64,000 nucleotides of DNA, taken from Spongilla lacustris. Its lineage: Eukaryota > Porifera > Demospongiae > Spongillida > Spongillidae. The position numbers were made by a program, and so were the translations under genes. Positions 19,730 through 31,800 of the stretch are shown here, in pieces (position 1 is the first letter of the stretch; each line of letters starts with the position of its first letter). Below the pieces are notes generated by a model. That model saw only the letters and a program-made list of their open reading frames with translations. It made no database searches and was not told the origin of the DNA. The DNA is taken from NCBI GenBank assembly GCA_949361645.1, contig OX442422.1, positions 7,721,534 to 7,785,533 on the forward strand. Reading direction: 5' to 3'.

Positions 19730-22700
19730 GCAGCCCCTGAATTACCAAAAGAGCCACCAGCCCCACCCCCACATAGCCAGGGGCTAATGGGGCTAGGCCC
19801 TTCACTACAAGTTCGCTCAGCAGCCCTGGGGCCAAAGAGGCCATCCCCACACAGCAGAACCACAAGCCCCCTCACTGCAAGTGCACACTATATACCTTTG
19901 GAACCATTAAGCCTCATGCTGCAATTTAAATTAATGGCCTCACATTCCAAATAGTGGAGCCATCAAGTGGAATTAACAGGCCCCATAATTCCAGCAAGGG
20001 AGCCACCAGCTAACCTGGCCAATGGAGCTAACATCCACAATGCCAGTGGAGACACCAGCCCTCTCGCAGATAGATCATCAGACACCCACACTGCCAGCAG
20101 GGATGTGGCCCCCACAATAATGCCAGTGGAGATGCCAGCCCTCAGGCTGCAAATGAAATCAGCATCCCCAACAATTTCAGGGGAGCTATGAACTACAGGT
20201 ACCAACAACACGTGATGACCTCACTACCAGATCAATCATTAACCCTCACTCTGCAAGTGGTCTTAACAGGCTCCACACACTGGGACCAACCCCCCCCTCC
20301 CCCCCCCCACTACCTTTCTTTCAATGCAAGTTGAGTCAGCTGGGATCCCCACACAGTAGAACCGCCAGCCCCCTCACCCCAAGCTCATGAACAATACCAG
20401 TGGAACCTGTAAAGTCTACACTGCAACTGAACTTCATAAATAAAGCCTTACACTGCAGCCAGCAGCCCATGGAACCATTCTTACAGAACACCCTCAGCTA
20501 CCCAGGGCCAATGGGGTAGCCTCCACAAAGTCAGTGAAGATGCCACCCCAAGTTGAGTCAGCAGCCCCCACACAAACAAGGGCCAATAGGGCCAGCCCCA
20601 CACAGTACAACCACCAGCCCCTCTCTGCTCACTTCAAATAGAGCCACTAGACCCTCTACCAGTACACACTGCAAGGCCAGACGGCAGGCCACATCAGTGG
20701 AGCCCTCTCACCGATGGAGCCCAGCAAGGAAGTACCAGCTGCCACACAACCAGTGGTTAATCGAGCCCCCAGAATAATGCCAGTGGAGAAAACAGCCCTC
20801 GCACTGCAAGTGGATTCAGCAACCCCAAAAATTTCAGGGGTACATGTAAATGTACTTGAGGGGGAAAAGAAAACCACACATGCCCTCTTCAAACACTACA
20901 ACAGAACAAGTGGAACTTTAAGCCCTCATAGTTAATACGTAGCAGTCCCCACAGCCCCCCCACCCCCCCCCCCCCCCCCCCGCTACTACCTGTCCTACAT
21001 GTACAATGAAAGAGGGGCCAATCAGCCAATGGGACTGTACAACCACCAACCCTCTTCATTAGTCAGGGAACATGTACCAAGAACACATGCCGTCACTACA
21101 AGTTGAACCTCAATGCAAGTGGACTTAACAGGCCCACCACACATAGGTGCCAGCCCTTGCCCCTCCTCCCCCCCTCAGCCCCCCTCTGCTCACTACGTGT
21201 CCTTCACTGCAAGTTGCGTCAGCTGTCCATGAGCCAATGGGGGCCATAGAACTACCACTCCGCCTCACTGCAATCACACACTACCTTTGGAATCAACCAT
21301 TAACCCCCATACTGCATGTGGAATATACATGTACAACTGTATGTAAATTGCACACGTAGGCACAGTCCATAAAGGCAACAATATTATGCATCACACCTTC
21401 CCAAGTGAAGTTAGCAGACCCCATACTGTCAGCAAAGTCACCAGCCTCCTCACTACCAGTGTAACCCACACATGAAGGGGAACCATTTGTAGAGTATGGG
21501 CATTATTATGGGGGCCCCATTGACCGCTGGCAGTGAACGGTTTGATAACAACATATGTGGAAGGGCTGGTGGCTCCACTGGTTGTGCAGCGCTTTTGACT
21601 GGACTTGCAGTGTGAGGTTACTAAGTTCAATTGACTTGCAATGAGGAAGGCTGGTAGTTGTACTGTGTGGTGATGGTCCCATTAGCCCCCTCTTTCAGTG
21701 AAGGACAGGTAGTGGGGGGGTGGGGGTGGGCGCTGTGGAGGCTGCTAAGGAATAAGTCCACTTGCTGTGAGGGCTAAACGTTCCACTGGTTCCATTGGTA
21801 GTGTTTGAAGGGGGCATGTGTGATTCCATTGGTACATGTGTATACGTGCACATGTCGCCTGAAATTGCTGCATGGGGCTACTGACTCAATTTACAGTGTG
21901 AGGGCTGCCTTCTCCACTAGCATTAAGTGGGGGCCACATTGACACTCTGGTTGTGTGACAGCTGGTGCTCCCTTGCTGGCAGTGTGGGGGTCAGGTTTTG
22001 CAGTATTGAGTTCACTTGCAGTATGGGGGTTAATGGTTAGTTCCAAAGGTAGTGTGTGATTGCAGTGAGGCGGAGTGGTAGTTCTATGGCCCCCATTGGC
22101 TCATGGACAGCTGACGCAACTTGCAGTGAAGGACACGTAGTGAGCAGAGGGGGGCTGAGGGGGGGGGGGGGAGGAGGGACGAGGGCTGGCACCAGTGTGT
22201 GGTGGGACTGTTAAGTCCACTTGCATTGAGGTTCAACTTGTAGTGACGGCATGTGTTCTTGGTACATGTTCCCTGACTAATGAAGAGGGTTGGTGGTTGT
22301 ACTGTCCCATTGGCTGATTGGCCCCTCTTTCATTGTACATGTAGGACAGGTAGTAGCGGGGGGGGGGGGGGGGGGGGGGGGCTGTGGGGACTGCTACGTA
22401 TTAACTATGAGGGCTTAAAGTTCCACTTGTTCTGTTGTAGTGTTTGAAGAGGGCATGTGTGGTTTTCTTTTCCCCCTCAAGTACATTTACATGTACCCCT
22501 GAAATTTTTGGGGTTGCTGAATCCACTTGCAGTGCGAGGGCTGGTTTCTCCACTGGCATTATTCTGGGGGCTCAATTAACCACTGGTTGTGTGGCAGCTG
22601 GTACTTCCTTGCTGGGCTCCATCGGTGAGAGGGCTCCACTGATGTGGCCTGCCGTCTGGCCTTGCAGTGTGTACTGGTAGAGGGTCTAGTGGCTCTATTT

Positions 22701-24023
22701 GAAGTGAGCAGAGAGGGGCTGGTGGTTGTACTGTGTGGGGCTGGCCCTATTGGCCCTTGTTTGTGTGGGGGCTGCTGACTCAACTTGGGGTGGCATCTTC
22801 ACTGACTTTGTGGAGGCTACCCCATTGGCCCTGGGTAGCTGAGGGTGTTCTGTAAGAATGGTTCCATGGGCTGCTGACTGCAGTGTGAGGCTTTATTTAT
22901 GAAGTTCAGTTGCAGTGTAGACTTTACAGGTTCCACTGGTATTGTTCATGAGCTTGCGGTGAGGGGGCTGGTGGTTCTACTGTGTGGGGGATCCCAGTTG
23001 ACTCAATTTGTATTGAAAGAAAGATAGTGGGGGGGGGGGGGGGGGGGGGTGGTCCCAATGTGTGGAGCCTGTTAAGACCACTTGCGGAGTGAGGGTTAAT
23101 GATTGATCTGGTAGTGAGGTCATCACGTGTTGTTGGTACATGTAGTTCATTGCTCCCCTGAAATTGTTGGGGATGCTGATTCCATTTGCAGCCTGAGGGC
23201 TGGCATCTCCATTGGCATTATTGTGCGGGCCACATTTCTGCTAGCAGTGTGGGGGTATGATAGCTCTATTTGTGAGAAGACTGGTAGCTCCAATGTTTGA
23301 GCAGAGGTTCCATTGGCTTGCAATGAGGAAGGCTGGTAGTTGTACTGTGTGGTGATGGTCCCATTAGCCCCCTCTTTCAGTGAATGACAGGTTGTGGGGG
23401 CTGCTAAGTAATAAGTCCACTTATTGTGAGGGCTAAAAGTTCCACTGCATGGTTCCATTGGTGGGACATGTGTTATTCCATTGGTACATGTGCGTACATG
23501 CACATGTCCCCTGAAATTGTTGGGGCTACTGACTCCATTTCCAGTGTGAGGGCTGCCTTCTCCACTGGCATTAAGTGGGGGCCACATTGACACTCTGGTT
23601 GTGTGACAGCTGGTGCTCCCTTGCTGGCAGTGTGGGGGTCAGGTTTTGCAGTATTGAGTTCACTTGCTACATGTTACTTTTATGACATTTAAAATGGTAC
23701 TTATTGCTCCATGTACATAAAGCACTAGTTTCCAGCAAGAGGGTACATGTACATTTTAGATGTACAACTCAAACCTTCTTGTATGCCTTGCTTGCCTAAA
23801 TAAACCAACTACCACCCAAAATCAGTACTGATAGGGCAGGTAATGATATTCACCCACCAATAACAAGGCTTCACTTCACCTCAGACAAAATTGTGTGCAC
23901 AGAAAACAGGTATACAGTGGCTCCAATAGGGACTGGTAATTTACACATAGTGTGGGGGCTAGTAGCTCCACTGGTAGATGATGGCTTGCCAAAAAGTGTC
24001 GGGGTGCCAAGTCCATATGCAGT

Positions 24024-24056
<33 letters not shown>

Positions 24057-27000
24057 CTCTGGACCGTTGATTGTAAAGGACAGGAGCTGGCCCCAGTGCT
24101 AATATAAGTCCAATTGCAGTGAGGGCTAATGGTTCCACTGGTTCCATGTGTTGTGTTAGGAGCAGGGAATGTGTGGGTCCATTGGTACATGTAGTTCAGA
24201 GGGCTGGCATGCCTGGTTATGTGGCAGCTGATGGCTGACTGGACTTGCAGTGTGCCTAGTGGCTCCATTTGAAGTGAACAGAGAGGGGCTGGTGGTTGTA
24301 CTGTGCGGAGCTGGCCCTACAGGCTCCTGTTTGTGTGGAGGCTGCTGACTCAACTTGGGCACTGGCTTTGTGGAGGCTACCCCATCGGCTCTGGAATGGT
24401 TCCATAAATTGTGCATGGGCATGGACATGTGAGGCTATTAAGTTCAGTTGTAGGGAACACTTTACAGGTTCCACTGGTATTGTTCACGAGCTTGAGGTGA
24501 GGGGGCTGGTGGTGGCCCCTCAAATGCTGACTCAACTTATATGCAGCAATAGAAAGGTAGCGGGGGCGTGGGCTGGCCTCAGTGCGTGGTACCTGTTAGG
24601 TCCACTTGTGGAGTGAGGATTAATGGCTCATCTGGTAGTGAGGGCATGTGTTATCGATACATGTAGTTAGTGGCTCCCCTAAAATTGGTGGGGATGCCGA
24701 CTCCATTTGCTGTGTGATGGCTGGCATCTCCACTGGCATTATTGTGGGGGCCACATTTCTGCTAGCAGTGTGGGGGTATGATAACTCTATTTGTGAGAAG
24801 GCTGGTAGCTCCAATATTTGAGCAGAGGTTCCATTGGCTTGCAATGAGGAAGGCTGGTAGTTGTACTGTGTGGTGATGGTCCCATTAACCCCCTCTTTCA
24901 GTAAAGGACAGGTAGTGGGGGGGGGGGGGGGGGGGCGCTGTGGAGGCTGCTAAGGAATAAGTCCACTTGCTGTGAGGGCTAAACGTTCCACTGGTAGTGT
25001 TTGAAGGAGGCATGTGTGATTCCATTGGTACGTGCACATGTCCACTGAAATTGTTGCATGGGGCTACTGACTCCATTTACAGTGTGAGGGCTGCCTTCTC
25101 CACTGGCATTAAGTGGGGGCCACATTGACACTCTGGTTGTATGACAGCTGGTGCTCCCTTGCTGGCAGTGTGGGGGTCAGGTTTTGCAGTATTGAGTTCA
25201 CTTGCAGTATGGGGGTTAATGGTTGGTTCCAAAGGTAGTGTGTGATTACAGTGAGGCGGAGTGGTAGTTCTATGGCCCCCATTGGCTCATGGACAGCTGA
25301 CGCAACTTGCAGTGAAGGACACGTAGTGAGCAGAGGGGGAGGAGGGGCGAGGGCTGGCACCAGTGTGTGGTGGGTCTGTTAAGTCCACTTGCATTGAGGT
25401 TCAACTGGTAGTGACGGCATGTGTTCATGGTATATGTCCCCTGACCAATGAAGAGGGTTGGTGGTTGTACTGTCCCATTGGCTGATTGGCCCCTCTTTCA
25501 TTGTTAGTAGGGGGGACTGCTACATATTAACTATGAGGGCTTAAAGTTCCACTTGTTCTGTTGTAGTGTTTGAAGAGGGCATGTGTGGTTTTCTTTTTCC
25601 CCTCAAGTACATTTACATGTACCCCTGAAATTTTTGGGGTTGCTGAATCCACTTGCAGTGCAAGGGCTGGTTTCTCCACTGGCATTATTCTGGGGGCTCG
25701 ATTAACCACTGGTTGTGTGGCAGCTGGTACTTCCTTGCTGGGCTCCATCGGTGAGAGGACTCAACTGGTGTGGCTTGCTGTCTGGACTTGCAGTGTGTGT
25801 ACTGGTAGAGGGTCTAGTGGCTCTATTTGAAGTGAGCAGAGAGGGGCTGGTGATTGTACTGTGTGGGGCTGGCCCTATTGGCCCTTGTTTGTGTGGGGGC
25901 TGCTGACTCAACTTGGGGTGGCATCTTCACTGACTTTGTGGAGGCTACCCCATTGGCCCTGGGTAGCTGAGGGTGTTCTGTAAGAATGGTTCCATGGGCT
26001 GCTGGCTGCAGTGTGAGGCTTTATTTATGAAGTTCAGTTGCAGTGTAGACTTTACAGGTTCCACTGGTATTGTTCATGAGCTTGCGGTGAGGGGGCTGGT
26101 GGTTCTACTGTGTGGGGGATCCCAGTTGACTCAACTTGTATTGAAAGAAAGATAGTGGGGGGGGGGGGGGGGGGGGGTTGGTCCCAATGTGTGGAGCCTG
26201 TTAAGACCACTTGTGGAGTGAGGGTTAATGATTGATCTGGTAGTGAGGTCATCACGTGTTGTTGGTACATGTAGTTCATTGCTCCCCTGAAATTGTTGGG
26301 GATGCTGATTCCATTTGCAGCCTGAGGGCTGGCATCTCCATTGGCATTATTGTGCGGGCCACATTTCTGCTAGCCGTGTGGGGGTATGATAGCTCTATTT
26401 GTGGGAAGACTGGTAGCTCCAATGTTTGAGCAGAGGTTCCATTGGCTTGCAATGAGGAAGGCTGGTAGTTGTACTGTGTGGTGATGGTCCCATTAGCCCC
26501 CTCTGTCAGTGATTGACAGGTTGTGGGGGCTGCTAAGTAATAAGTCCACTTATTGTGAGGGCTAAAAGTTCCACTGCATGGTTCCATTGGTGGGACATGT
26601 GTTATTCCATTGGTACATGTGCGTACATACACATGTCCCCTGAAATTGTTGGGGCTACTGACTCCATTTCCAGTGTGAGGGCTGCCTTCTCCACTGGCAT
26701 TAAGTGGGGGCCACATTGACACTCTGGTTGTGTGACAGCTGGTGCTCCCTTGCTGGCAGTGTGGGGGTCAGGTTTTGCAGTATTGAGTTCACTTGCAGTA
26801 TGGGGGTTAATGGTTGGTTCCAAAGGTAGTGTGTGATTGCAGTGAGGCGGAGTGGTAGTTCTATGGCCCCCATTGGCTCATGGACAGCTGACGCAACTTG
26901 CAGTGAAGGACACGTAGTGAGCAGAGGGGGGCTGAGGGGGGGGGAGGAGGGGCGAGGGCTGGCACCAGTGTGTGGTGGGACTGTTAAGTCCACTTGCATT

Positions 27001-28125
27001 GAGGTTCAACTTGTAGTGACGGCATGTGTTCTTGGTACATGTTCCCTGACTAATGAAGAGGGTTGGTGGTTGTACTGTCCCATTGGCTGATTGGCCCCTC
27101 TTTCATTGTACATGTAGGACAGGTAATAGCGGGGGGGGTGGGGGTGGGGGGGGGGCTGTGGGGACTGCTACGTATTAACTATGAGGGCTTAAAGTTCCAC
27201 TTGTTCTGTTGTAGTGTTTGAAGAGGGCATGTGTGGTTTTCTTTTCCCCCTCAAGTACATTTACATGTACCCCTGAAATTTTTGGGGTTGCTGAATCCAC
27301 TTGCAGTGCGAGGGCTGGTTTCTCCCTGGCATTATTCTGGGGGCTCGATTAACCACTGGTTGTGTGGCAGCTGGTACTTCCTTGTTGGGCTCCATCGGTG
27401 AGAGGGCTCCACTGATGTGGCCTGCTGTCTGGACTTGCAGTGTGTACTGGTAGAGGGTCTAGTGGCTCTATTTGAAGTGAGCAGAGAGGGGCTGGTGGTT
27501 GTACTGTGTGGGGCTGGCCCTATTGGCCCTTGTTTGTGTGGGGGCTGCTGACTCAACTTGGGGTGGCATCTTCACTGACTTTGTGGAGGCTACCCCATTG
27601 GCCCTGGGTAGCTGAGGGTGTTCTGTAAGAATGGTTACATGGGCTGCTGGCTGCAGTGTGAGGCTTTATTTATGAAGTTCAGTTGCAGTGTAGACTTTAC
27701 AGGTTCCACTGGTATTGTTCATGAGCTTGCGGTGAGGGGGCTGGTGGTTCTACTGTGTGGGGGATCCCAGTTGACACAACTTGTATTGAAAGAAAGATAG
27801 TGGGGGGGGGGGGGGGGGGGGGGGGGGGTTGGTCCCGAGCCTGTTAAGACCACTTGCAGAGTGAGGGTTAATGATTGATCTGGTAGTGAGGTCATCACGT
27901 GTTGTTGGTACATGTAGTTCATTGCTCCCCTGAAATTGTTGGGGATGCTGATTCCATTTGCAGCCTGAGGGCTGGCATCTCCACTGGCATTATTGTGGGG
28001 GCCACATCCCTGCTGGCAGTGTGGGTGTCTGATGATCTATCTGCGAGAGGGCTGGTGTCTCCACTGGCATTGTGGATGTTAGCTCCATTGGCCAGGTTAG
28101 CTGGTGGCTCCCTTGCCACCAGCTA
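19730..28125. repeat. 8.4-kb G/C-rich inverted and tandem repeat array
   Basis: Degenerate short modules (recurring words CCACTGGCATTATTGTGGG, GCTGGTGGTTGTACTGTG, TGCTGACTCAACTTG). The plus strand is C-rich from 19.73 to 21.4 kb and G-rich from 21.5 to 28.1 kb, so the first arm is inverted relative to the rest. The block at 20553-20892 reappears inverted at 22444-22783, 25570-25911 and 27232-27556. The block 23147-23593 recurs at 26276-26722 (3129-bp shift). Homopolymer G or C runs of about 17-31 bases sit at the same place in repeated units, for example 22358-22381, 23029-23049, 24026-24056, 24917-24935, 26157-26177 and 27802-27828. Long open frames here are proline-rich translations of repeats, not genes. 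Confidence 0.8.
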
Positions 28126-28135
28126 ACCTGGCCAA
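28087..28135. repeat. Perfect fold-back hairpin at the array edge
   Basis: ATTGGCCAGGTTAGCTGGTG on one arm is matched by its complement after a spacer of a few bases (about 28087-28109 and 28114-28135). The second arm copies the start of the inverted array arm (19996-20020), marking where array orientation flips just before the gene B upstream sequence. Confidence 0.75.
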
Positions 28136-28890
28136 TAGCACCAACAAGTCAGAGTTATCCACATCTTGCACTGTCTTGAAACTGTCTTATAAGACCAGAC
28201 CGCTCAAGAGTAATTAAGACAGGTCATACTGGGTCTGGTTGTCTTAATTACGTCATACGCTTATATGGGATTGCCTCCATGCAAGCATGGTAATTATGAC
28301 AGCGTTTTGGCTTTATATGATTTAGGCCTGCAGCTTCGTTTTACCACACCCACTTATGAATAATTAATTTCAGCCACTGACTTGTATCAGGTATTTTGTA
28401 CCTGAAAGGAACATTTCGAGCACAAGCTGCGGTTTGGACATGCTAATGACTATTTAGAAATAGTCATTTTCGTTTTTATATCAGGGCGAGCTAAAAATAT
28501 ATATCTTACTTGTCCAGGGGCGAACAAATAAGTTATAATTCCACCAGTGGGAGTGGCACGTAACATTGGAATGCACCTCATTTCCAGCCCCCTCTCCTCT
28601 CCCTTCACCCTCTCCCTCCTCCTTCCACCTCCCTCCTCTCCCTGCTCTCTTCCTCCTCTCTCCTCTCCCACCCCCTCTCAAATCCGGAGCGACAAGGACA
28701 TTATGTCGCTTTGATTAAACGTAGCGACCGTATTTCCTAAAGTCTCAAATTGCAATTATGAGATGGCAAGCGGACCTAGTTTGGACAAGCGGGGTAGTAC
28801 CACGTTACGTAGCGATCTTAAGTTGTAATTACATTCATTAACATTGATCCACCCCCCCGATGAGTGTGATTTCGTCACGCGCCCTTTAAT
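28136..28890 (+). promoter_or_regulatory. 5' flank of gene B
   Basis: Over 99 percent similar by eye to 18033-18779. The distal 245 bp derive from the transposon family seen at 4163-5540. The proximal part has the AATAGTCATT hairpin, the 90-base pyrimidine tract (28592-28680) and the GCGAC-containing conserved block, then the first exon. Confidence 0.5.
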
Positions 28891-31800
28891 ATGTGGGCTA
28901 CGAGGAAGTTAGACGACAGTATGTCCAAAACTGCCACGCTCATATTAGGCCTGTATACTCGAGGTAAAGTGTCAATGGTCTACAATGTATCTCTCGAATG
29001 ATTTCTAAATTTCAGCTGAACTTAAAGAACAGGAGCTTCGAGATGCTGCGGAGAGGGGTGATGTTCGCGAGGTGACGAAATTGATCAAAAGTGGAGTATC
29101 TGTCAATTCATCTAGAGAGGTACATGTATATATATATATATAATATATATATATATATTGCATTCTGCTGATAATACAATTAAGCTGTTCGGTGTACGTT
29201 TGGGGGTGTGGACTATACGATCTAGGTACAACACACTGACAGTGACTGTGCCTAATACACAATGTAGACTACTCCAAAGGTTCACTGTGCATTTGCGCCT
29301 ATGAGACTCTTGAGTGTGATTGGGCAACACATTTGTGGCATCCTGAATAAATAAACAGGCCTCGGCTTTCAAGCCATGACGTTGGAACTGCACCTGGGTA
29401 CACACCCCTCTAACATGCAGATTCATGTGACTATGCCACACAGAGGGAGCGATTTGTTCTGAGCATCCTTGCACAATACAAAAAAAAGTCCAGTGACCAT
29501 TGGTATGGCTGCTGTGAGTTCTGCTGGCCTGATTTGTGCACGAAGAATACTTGGTAGCAACCAGAAATGCCACTCCCATTTCTCTGAGCTACTCCCCTGG
29601 GTATGGTCAATGATTTGGCATCCATTGGGCAGCCTGTCATCCACCTCATGCTGACCCACATGGCTCCCTTCCATCTTGTGCTATAGACCCCTTTATCCCG
29701 GAATCTAAGACACTTGTGAACCTCTGTTGTTCAACAAATAATGACAACCTGGCTAGATCCAAGAACAGCATTAATTAGGTGCAGGCCTTATCTATTTTAA
29801 CCCTCTCGGTCTCTTCCCCAACCTCAGGAAATGTGAACGATTTTGCAAAAGTACCTTACATGGCTTCCATGATACTATATATCACTACACGTTCAACATC
29901 TCCACATGTTGTCATCCCTGGGTTACCAATAGGACACCATAGCATTTGTGATTCTTCTCTTTCCTTTGCAATCATAGCTACCAATTGCAGAAATTAGAGG
30001 ACCCCCAGATCGCACATAACCTCCTTCACCAGTGCACTGCTCATGCTAATCGCATGCTACACTTCCCAAGTTTGATCAGTCCACCCTTGCAACCTTTGAC
30101 AAGTGCACTGCTGTTGACTCTTCAGCCCACTTGATCAACCTAGAAAAGCCACATTGAGCTTGGTCTGGGTCTCTGATCTCTCTTCCTCCATTGCTCTATG
30201 TGTATGGGCCGCCCTCCTGATGGAACCAATTCTCAAGGCAATATACAATAGTTATAACACCTTCATTTCTCTTGATCTAAACAAAATCCTTTCCAAATCA
30301 CCAATTACCAATTTTAAATTGAGCTGATACTTTTCTGTAAAAATGGTCAAATTTGGAAGCTGGTAGTGGCCTTGGCCATGAATATAGTAATGAACCTGAC
30401 CTGCAGACATTTTAGTTGACAACTGGTGCATCAATGGCAAACTGGCTGCATTTGACCTTTCTGTAAGCCTGACATTGTTTCCAAAGCTTCAGTTTCAATC
30501 CCTCCTACAGTGAAGCACCCTGGCTGGCCAAGCACTACTGCTTTCTATATCTTCCCCACATGCTAGCTCTTGCTTCACTCCCTCACAAGCCTTCGGTTGT
30601 TATTTGACAACACCCGAAACCATATAATGTGATCCTGGTACTGTGTGTGCCCTTTGTCTCACTAAGGCTGCAAGAGGGTAATTGCACTGCATAACCATCT
30701 TCGTGGCATTGTGTATCAGCTCTTGTCATCAAGATAGCCTTTTTGAACCCAAAATGGAAGCTGGTAGCGACTTCGGCCATGACTGATGAGAAACAAAACT
30801 GACCTGCGGACACTTTAGTTGACTTGACAACTGGTGTATCAATGGCAAACCAGCTGCTTTTGATCTTTCCATATCCTCTCCACTAAAACCTGTTCATGAA
30901 GCAGAACATACAGCTGGTTCAGCAGGATCTGCCACAGAATAGGGTGTGTAACCGGTTATCAGGTTATTCGGGTTATTCGGATATTCGCAAAAACCTGAAT
31001 AGTAATTTAGCATTACTCGGAAAAATCGATTATTGGATTTGTTCTATTCGAAATAACCGGTTTGTGAATCTCCATTCGGAGGTACTTAGGTATTCGTCGT
31101 CCGCATCGACAATTCGCCCATTATTCGAATACCTTTTTATGACGATATCCGGATACGCGTTTACGATATTACATGTACAATAATTACTTCTAAATAACGT
31201 CACTGTTGTTACTATAAATATATACGTGGGGACGAGATCAAATACACGGGCAGTAATTCGAACTACATGTAGCCAAAAGAGATCTCCCTCTTCACGTGTC
31301 ATGACGACGGACAGCTCCAGCTGCAAATCAAAGTCAGTTCGCTTAGTGTATTTCGAACCAGCTGGCTTCTTGCATCAATCTCTCTGATATTGCCGCGATC
31401 ATACTAAGGCTTGCTTAGTTACTAGGATTTTCAAAACTCGGGATGGTGAAATGGAGGCTGCATGGCTGGTGGTGCGTAAACATCATCTGTGGTTCTATTC
31501 TTTTGGCATCAAGTGCGATTTGTACATCTGTAGACTGTAGGTACTGGTAAAGCTCAGCGTGGCCACGCTAACTTAGGTCGGGACACGCCCAACTAGGTAT
31601 ATGGTTAGGCCAAGTGATTTAGGCCTATGTAGGTAGCTGTGGTTGTGTGCTGAGTGCATCTGGTGTGATGTGGGTAGCTGTGGATCCCTACTGAGGCTAC
31701 TGATCTGGTGTAATGTGGTTAGTTGTAGTAAGGTGTCTGGTGTGATGGAGGTAGCTATGGTTGTGTACCTCATGAGGGCATCTGGTGTGATGGGGGTAGG

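Noticed and set aside
19730..28125. Many 60-150-codon frames rich in Pro, Thr and Ser (for example 23147-23593, 26276-26722)
   Set aside because: They recur as copies of the repeat array in both orientations, change frame between copies, and have no splice context or domain. They are translations of low-complexity repeats.
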